NCBI GenBank assembly: GCA_001898835.1 | Contig: MKVM01000001.1 | Coordinates: forward strand, 1,172,466 to 1,236,465 | Origin: Micrococcales bacterium 72-143 | GTDB lineage: Bacteria > Actinomycetota > Actinomycetes > Actinomycetales > Microbacteriaceae | Reading direction: 5' to 3' | Length of the DNA: 64,000 nt | Shown here: piece after piece, positions 63,046 to 64,000 of the stretch | How the letters are laid out: each line of letters starts with the position of its first letter | Numbering within the stretch: the stretch's first letter is position 1 | The notes under the pieces: model-generated | What the model saw: the letters and a program-made list of their open reading frames with translations, nothing else | What the model was told of the DNA's origin: nothing | Database searches by the model: none | Position numbers and translations under genes: made by a program

Positions 63046-64000
63046 TCAGCGGGCCGCCGAGCCCTCGGTGTAGTCGGAGTCCTGCTGCTTCCAGGCGAAG
63101 AGGGAGCGCAGCTCCTTGCCGGTCGTCTCGATCGGGTGCTGCGCCTCCTTCTCGCGGAGGGCGAGGAACTCGGGGGCACCGGCATCCTGGTCGGCGATGA
63201 AGCGCTCCGCGAAGGCACCCGACTGGATGTCGGCGAGCACGCCCTGCATGTTCTCCTTCACGCGCGGGTCGATGACGCGGGGGCCGGAGACGTAGTCGCC
63301 GTACTCGGCCGTGTCGGAGATCGACCAGCGCTGCTTGGCGATGCCGCCCTCCCACATGAGGTCGACGATGAGCTTGAGCTCGTGGAGCACCTCGAAGTAG
63401 GCGATCTCGGGCTGGTAGCCGGCCTCGGTGAGGGTCTCGAAGCCGTACTGCACGAGGTGGCTCATGCCACCGCACAGCACCGCCTGCTCGCCGAACAGGT
63501 CGGTCTCGGTCTCCTCGGTGAAGGTCGTCTTGATGACGCCCGCGCGGGTGCCGCCGATGGCCTTCGCGTACGACTTCGCGGTCTCCCACGCGGTGCCGGA
63601 GGCGTCCCGCTCGACGGCGATGATGTCCGGGATGCCGCGGCCCGCGACGTACTCGCGACGCACCGTGTGGCCGGGGGCCTTCGGCGCGACGAGGATGACG
63701 TCGACACCCTCGGGGGCGTCGATGTAGCCGAAGCGGATGTTGAAGCCGTGCGCGAAGGCGAGCGTCTTGCCGGGGGTGAGCTTGTCCTTGATGCTCTCGG
63801 CGTAGATCCCGCGCTGGTGCTGGTCGGGCGCGAGGATCATGATGAGGTCGGCCCACTCGGTCGCGTCGGCGACGTTCTTGACCTCGAAGCCGTCCTCCTG
63901 TGCCTTCGCGGTGGACTTCGAGCCGTCCTTGAGCGCGATGACGACCTCGACGCCGGAGTCGCGCAGGTTCTGGGCGTGCGCGTGGCCCTGCGAGCCGTAG
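63046..64000 (-). CDS. ilvC: Ketol-acid reductoisomerase, 5'-truncated by window edge
   Basis: At least 317 codons; the frame is open to base 64000 and the N-terminus lies beyond. It starts within the NADP Rossmann loop ([17 protein letters not shown]), then [36 protein letters not shown] and the metal-binding helical domain ([57 protein letters not shown]). This is the short class I KARI. Second step of branched-chain amino acid synthesis. Confidence 0.95.
   Translation of the reverse strand, partial: YGSQGHAHAQNLRDSGVEVVIALKDGSKSTAKAQEDGFEVKNVADATEWADLIMILAPDQHQRGIYAESIKDKLTPGKTLAFAHGFNIRFGYIDAPEGVDVILVAPKAPGHTVRREYVAGRGIPDIIAVERDASGTAWETAKSYAKAIGGTRAGVIKTTFTEETETDLFGEQAVLCGGMSHLVQYGFETLTEAGYQPEIAYFEVLHELKLIVDLMWEGGIAKQRWSISDTAEYGDYVSGPRVIDPRVKENMQGVLADIQSGAFAERFIADQDAGAPEFLALREKEAQHPIETTGKELRSLFAWKQQDSDYTEGSAAR

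Overview
The window is high-GC actinobacterial DNA, best matched to a Microbacteriaceae-type organism. Signs are the GC-rich codon use, dense 4-nt start/stop overlaps (ATGA/GTGA), several probable leaderless genes, class-E-sortase style sorting signals and families such as DUF6458, DUF5997 and DUF4190-like proteins. The genus is inferred from gene content only.

Region 1 (about 1-11300) is the right end of an integrated mobile element. Reading inward from the host tRNA-Glu(CTC) gene at 11298-11373 it has a tyrosine integrase, an excisionase-like HTH protein, a divergent HTH-type hypothetical protein and a large MobF relaxase-helicase. Cargo to the left is an ArsR repressor with a VOC protein and a MORN-like protein, a TPC-motif heavy-metal P-type ATPase, a CCC1/VIT-type transporter and the 3' part of a chromate transporter. 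The other end of the element lies outside the window.

Region 2 (11300-28900) is chromosomal: a lipid kinase, a copper module (CsoR plus a CPH-type copper ATPase broken by two single-base frameshifts), an esterase, an MBL hydrolase, membrane proteins, a divergent GH92/GH130 mannoside-degradation pair around a LacI-type operator, tRNA-Gln, a thioredoxin-reductase-like protein overlapping gltX, an EamA transporter, a PNPOx-fold protein and an orphan DarT-like protein.

Region 3 (28900-46300) holds a secreted M28 peptidase, a DUF5997/LysR-effector-domain pair, a TetR/ketopantoate-reductase-like divergon with twin operators, and a pentose block. That block has araB-araD-araA overlapping by 4 nt each, a LacI repressor, a YtfQ-YtfR-YtfT-YjfF-like sugar ABC transporter, a second stand-alone sugar ABC ATPase and a second LacI regulator. 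It is consistent with arabinose or arabinofuranose/galactofuranose uptake and breakdown.

Region 4 (46300-64000) has an overlapping fumarylacetoacetate-hydrolase/MFS/YeiH chain, an alpha/beta hydrolase, a VapBC toxin-antitoxin pair, amino-acid biosynthesis genes (ilvE, leuB, serA, 5'-truncated ilvC), mtlD, a large LuxR-family ATPase regulator and a predicted sortase-anchored surface protein. Long perfect inverted repeats, most starting at or just after stop codons, recur through the chromosomal part. One inverted-repeat pair (TCCTGCATTT arms) occurs at two distant places and looks like a small dispersed repeat family.
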